From positions 42,254 to 106,253 of the forward strand of contig NZ_BMZI01000007.1 in NCBI RefSeq assembly GCF_014652715.1: a DNA stretch of 64,000 nt. The letters run 5' to 3'. The notes below the pieces were generated by a model. The model was not told the DNA's origin. It made no database searches and saw nothing but the letters and a program-made list of their open reading frames with translations. This DNA comes from Salinicola rhizosphaerae. Lineage in GTDB: Bacteria; Pseudomonadota; Gammaproteobacteria; Pseudomonadales; Halomonadaceae. The position numbers and the translations under genes were made by a program. Positions 62,091-64,000 of the stretch are shown here, in pieces (the stretch's first letter is position 1; each line of letters starts with the position of its first letter).

Positions 62091-62130
62091 GCGCCCCACG
62101 ACAAAGGGCTGCGCCCCACGAAACAGGGCC
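62091..62130. repeat. 20-bp tandem duplication
   Basis: GCGCCCCACGACAAAGGGCT at 62091-62110 and GCGCCCCACGAAACAGGGCC at 62111-62130 (17 of 20 identical), in the spacer after the AEC gene. The second copy runs into the terminator stem. Confidence 0.8.
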
Positions 62131-62150
62131 GCTCATGAGAGCGGCCCTGT
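62123..62150. terminator. Terminator hairpin after the AEC transporter gene
   Basis: A perfect 12-bp stem ACAGGGCCGCTC / GAGCGGCCCTGT with loop ATGA lies 64 bases after the stop, between convergent genes. Followed by GTCTTCGG, a weak U-tract. Confidence 0.7.
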
Positions 62151-62194
62151 GTCTTCGGTAGCCCTGTGTCTTCGGTAGCCCTATATCTCTGGTC
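62144..62194. repeat. 17-bp tandem repeat x3
   Basis: GCCCTGTGTCTTCGGTA at 62144-62160 and 62161-62177 (identical), and a diverged third copy to 62194. The first copy begins inside the right arm of the terminator stem. Confidence 0.85.
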
Positions 62195-62323
62195 ATTATC
62201 TTCAGGCGCGGTGTCCAGGCCCCTGGATCCAAGCGCTGACGCCACCCTGCGATTCCACGTCGAGACATCGGCGATCGGCGCTCGCCGAACGAGCGCCTGC
62301 CAGTCGATGGGCCGCGCCGGACA

Positions 62324-63901
62324 TCAAGATTCGCGCTGGCCATCGACGAGGCGCTTGAGCGAGAGCGGATTGCCCTCCTTGACCGCCTCGGGGCGCAGCG
62401 CGTCCGGCAGATCCTGATAGCAGACCGGACGCAGAAAGCGAAAGATCGCTGCGGTGCCGACCGAGGTCGAGCGCGCATCGGAAGTTGCTGGGTAGGGCCC
62501 TCCATGCACCATCGCATCGCACACTTCGACGCCCGTCGGCCAGCCATTGGCCATCACGCGCCCGGCCTTGCGCTCCAGCGTCGGCAGCAGCGCCCTGGCC
62601 GCCTCGAGATCGCCCTCGTCCATCTGCAGCGTGGCGGTCAGCTGCCCCTCCAGCGCTTCGGCGACGCGCTTGACCTCGGCGGCGTCTCGACAGCTGACGA
62701 TGAGCGACGAGGCACCGAAGACTTCGGCCTGCAGCGCCTCGTCGGCAACGACATCCTCCCCGGTCGCCACGAAAAGCGCACTTTGACAGCGATTGGGGCC
62801 ATCACCGGGCAGGCCACGGGCCACCTCGCGCACCTTGTCGCTCTCGGCCAGTGTTGCCACACCTCGAACATAAGCGTCGTGAATCCCCGGCGACAGCATG
62901 GTCTGCGCCTGAGAGCCTTTGAGCGCTTCGGCCGCCGCCTCGACGAACGCATCCAGCCCAGCACCTCGAATACCGATGACCAGCCCCGGATTGGTGCAGA
63001 ACTGGCCGGCACCCATGTTGAGCGAGCCGACGAACGCCTCGCCGAGCGCCTTCCCGCGGGCTTCGAGCGCGGCCGGCATCAGGAAAACCGGGTTGATACT
63101 GCTCATCTCGGCATAGAACGGAATCGGTTCCGGTCGATTCTGCGCAATGCCAAGCAGGGCCAGCCCGCCCTTGCGCGAGCCGGTGAAGCCGCCCGCCTTG
63201 ATGCGGGGATCGCCCACGAGCGCCTGGCCGACTTCGAACCCGGCATCATGCAGCATCGAGAAGACACCCTCCGGCAGCCCGCATTTCGCTACCGCGCGCT
63301 GAATCGCCCGGCCGACCATCTCGCAGGTGCCCGGATGCGCCGGATGCGCCTTGACCACGACCGGGCAGCCTGCCGCCAGCGCGGAAGCGGTATCGCCGCC
63401 GGCAACCGAGAACGCCAGCGGAAAATTGCTGGCGCCGAACACGGCAACCGGGCCCAGTGCGATATGACGCTGTCGCAGGTCGACGCGCGGCAGGGGCTGG
63501 CGATCAGGCAGCGCGGGATCGATTCGCACGTCCAGCCACTCGCCGGCGCGCACGGTTCTCGCGAACAGACGTAGCTGCCCGCAGGTTCGACCCCGCTCCC
63601 CCTGAATTCGCCCCTCGGGCAACCCGGACTCGGCGACTGCGCGTTCGACGAGCGCATCACCGAGCGCTTCGATCTCGGCGGCGATCGCTTCGAGAAAGTC
63701 CGCGCGCGCTGCCAGCGAAGTCTCTCGGTAACTGTCGAAAGCCGACCATGCCAGTTCGCAGGCTCGGCGGGCATCCTGCGGCGTACCGCCGGAGAACTCG
63801 GGGGAGAGCGTTTCGCCGGTAGCCGGATTGACGGCCTTGATGGTGCCATGCGTGCCTTTGACGGCCTGCTGGCCGATCAGGAGTTCGCCTGTCAGATTCA
63901 C
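62324..63901 (-). CDS. Aldehyde dehydrogenase, 2-ketoglutarate semialdehyde dehydrogenase-like
   Basis: 526-residue NADP-type aldehyde dehydrogenase of the ketoglutaric semialdehyde dehydrogenase group. The opening [20 protein letters not shown] plus [14 protein letters not shown] is typical. Cofactor-binding [20 protein letters not shown], catalytic Glu in [17 protein letters not shown] and catalytic Cys in [15 protein letters not shown] are intact. The C-terminal substrate segment is [20 protein letters not shown]. The start is GTG, with AAGGAGG six bases upstream, giving the family length (about 525); the open frame adds 14 codons. Such enzymes finish oxidative pathways for pentoses, glucarate or hydroxyproline; the partner genes lie outside the window. 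Confidence 0.9.
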   Translation of the reverse strand: MNLTGELLIGQQAVKGTHGTIKAVNPATGETLSPEFSGGTPQDARRACELAWSAFDSYRETSLAARADFLEAIAAEIEALGDALVERAVAESGLPEGRIQGERGRTCGQLRLFARTVRAGEWLDVRIDPALPDRQPLPRVDLRQRHIALGPVAVFGASNFPLAFSVAGGDTASALAAGCPVVVKAHPAHPGTCEMVGRAIQRAVAKCGLPEGVFSMLHDAGFEVGQALVGDPRIKAGGFTGSRKGGLALLGIAQNRPEPIPFYAEMSSINPVFLMPAALEARGKALGEAFVGSLNMGAGQFCTNPGLVIGIRGAGLDAFVEAAAEALKGSQAQTMLSPGIHDAYVRGVATLAESDKVREVARGLPGDGPNRCQSALFVATGEDVVADEALQAEVFGASSLIVSCRDAAEVKRVAEALEGQLTATLQMDEGDLEAARALLPTLERKAGRVMANGWPTGVEVCDAMVHGGPYPATSDARSTSVGTAAIFRFLRPVCYQDLPDALRPEAVKEGNPLSLKRLVDGQRES

Positions 63902-63968
63902 AATGCCTCCTTCAGGGAGAGAGAAATGACCAAAAACCACCACCTCTCACGACCGACTGACGGCGAAA

Positions 63969-63999
63969 AGCCGACCTCCGTCAACGACGGAGGTCGGCT
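63969..63999 (-). terminator. Rho-independent terminator at the right edge
   Basis: A perfect 13-bp stem AGCCGACCTCCGT / ACGGAGGTCGGCT with loop CAACG; on the minus strand it is followed by TTTTCGCC. It ends a minus-strand gene lying beyond the right edge, so the dehydrogenase has its own promoter in the 67 bases to its right or is reached by read-through. Confidence 0.75.
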
Positions 64000-64000
64000 G

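Noticed and set aside
1..64000. tRNA, rRNA, riboswitch or insertion-sequence elements
   Set aside because: I looked in the spacers for cloverleaf-type sequences, conserved riboswitch cores and terminal inverted repeats with transposase frames and found none I could support. A covariance-model scan would be decisive.

Overview
The window is a GC-rich stretch of a gammaproteobacterial chromosome, most like the Halomonadaceae (Halomonas, Salinicola, Kushneria and relatives). This rests on family-level protein recognition and on the order leuC-leuD-(methyltransferase)-leuB-asd-fimV-truA-trpF-trpB-trpA-accD-folC-dedD-cvpA-purF-metZ, which resembles the pseudomonad arrangement. I see no tRNA, rRNA, CRISPR array, prophage or transposase gene. 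About 52 protein genes are supported, one of them a 36-residue membrane protein too short for a standard ORF list.

Layout. 1-9.3 kb: an ABC-type solute-binding protein coupled to a TlyA-like rRNA methyltransferase, a large MscK-type mechanosensitive channel, outer-membrane phospholipase A, an elaB/yqjD-yqjE-yqjK-like stress operon, a cluster of five REP-like palindromes, and a BaiN/HI0933 flavoprotein. 9.3-14.6 kb: an RND efflux pair (adaptor and pump, no outer-membrane factor) and two more DUF883 membrane-anchor proteins. 14.6-22.0 kb: a three-gene condensin-like operon, read right to left as kleisin-like, KITE-like and SMC-like ATPase (1638 aa). 22-35.7 kb: an aldo/keto reductase, a chemoreceptor, an aromatic/aspartate aminotransferase, a copper module (copRS then copAB), an EF-hand protein, a second aldo/keto reductase, a flavoprotein and metZ. 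35.7-52.7 kb: the long biosynthetic block for purine, folate, fatty-acid, tryptophan, leucine and aspartate-family synthesis, all on the minus strand, with fimV and truA inside it. 52.8-64 kb: a LysR regulator divergent from leuC, an unrecognised membrane protein, aroC, prmB, an Smr protein, a patatin/hydrolase operon, a small membrane protein with an AEC transporter, and a ketoglutarate-semialdehyde-type dehydrogenase.

The most notable system is the condensin-like operon. It has the gene order of MksFEB and JetABC (Wadjet) cassettes, but no JetD/MksG-type nuclease gene follows: the operon ends at a hairpin against an unrelated DUF883 gene. Its SMC-like protein is as long as MukB, has a hinge-like segment near the middle, and departs from the family in its ATPase motifs (Asp-Gly instead of Asp-Glu in Walker B, Ser in the D-loop, a non-glycine first P-loop position). 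Its KITE-like partner carries a long acidic tail.

A second theme is a surprising number of short tandem duplications (units 7-30 bp) in spacers and gene ends. They occur in the copA upstream region, the accD leader, the metZ leader, the trpF 3' end, fimV, and after several terminators. Start codons were chosen mainly from Shine-Dalgarno spacing and family length, and several differ from the longest possible frame.
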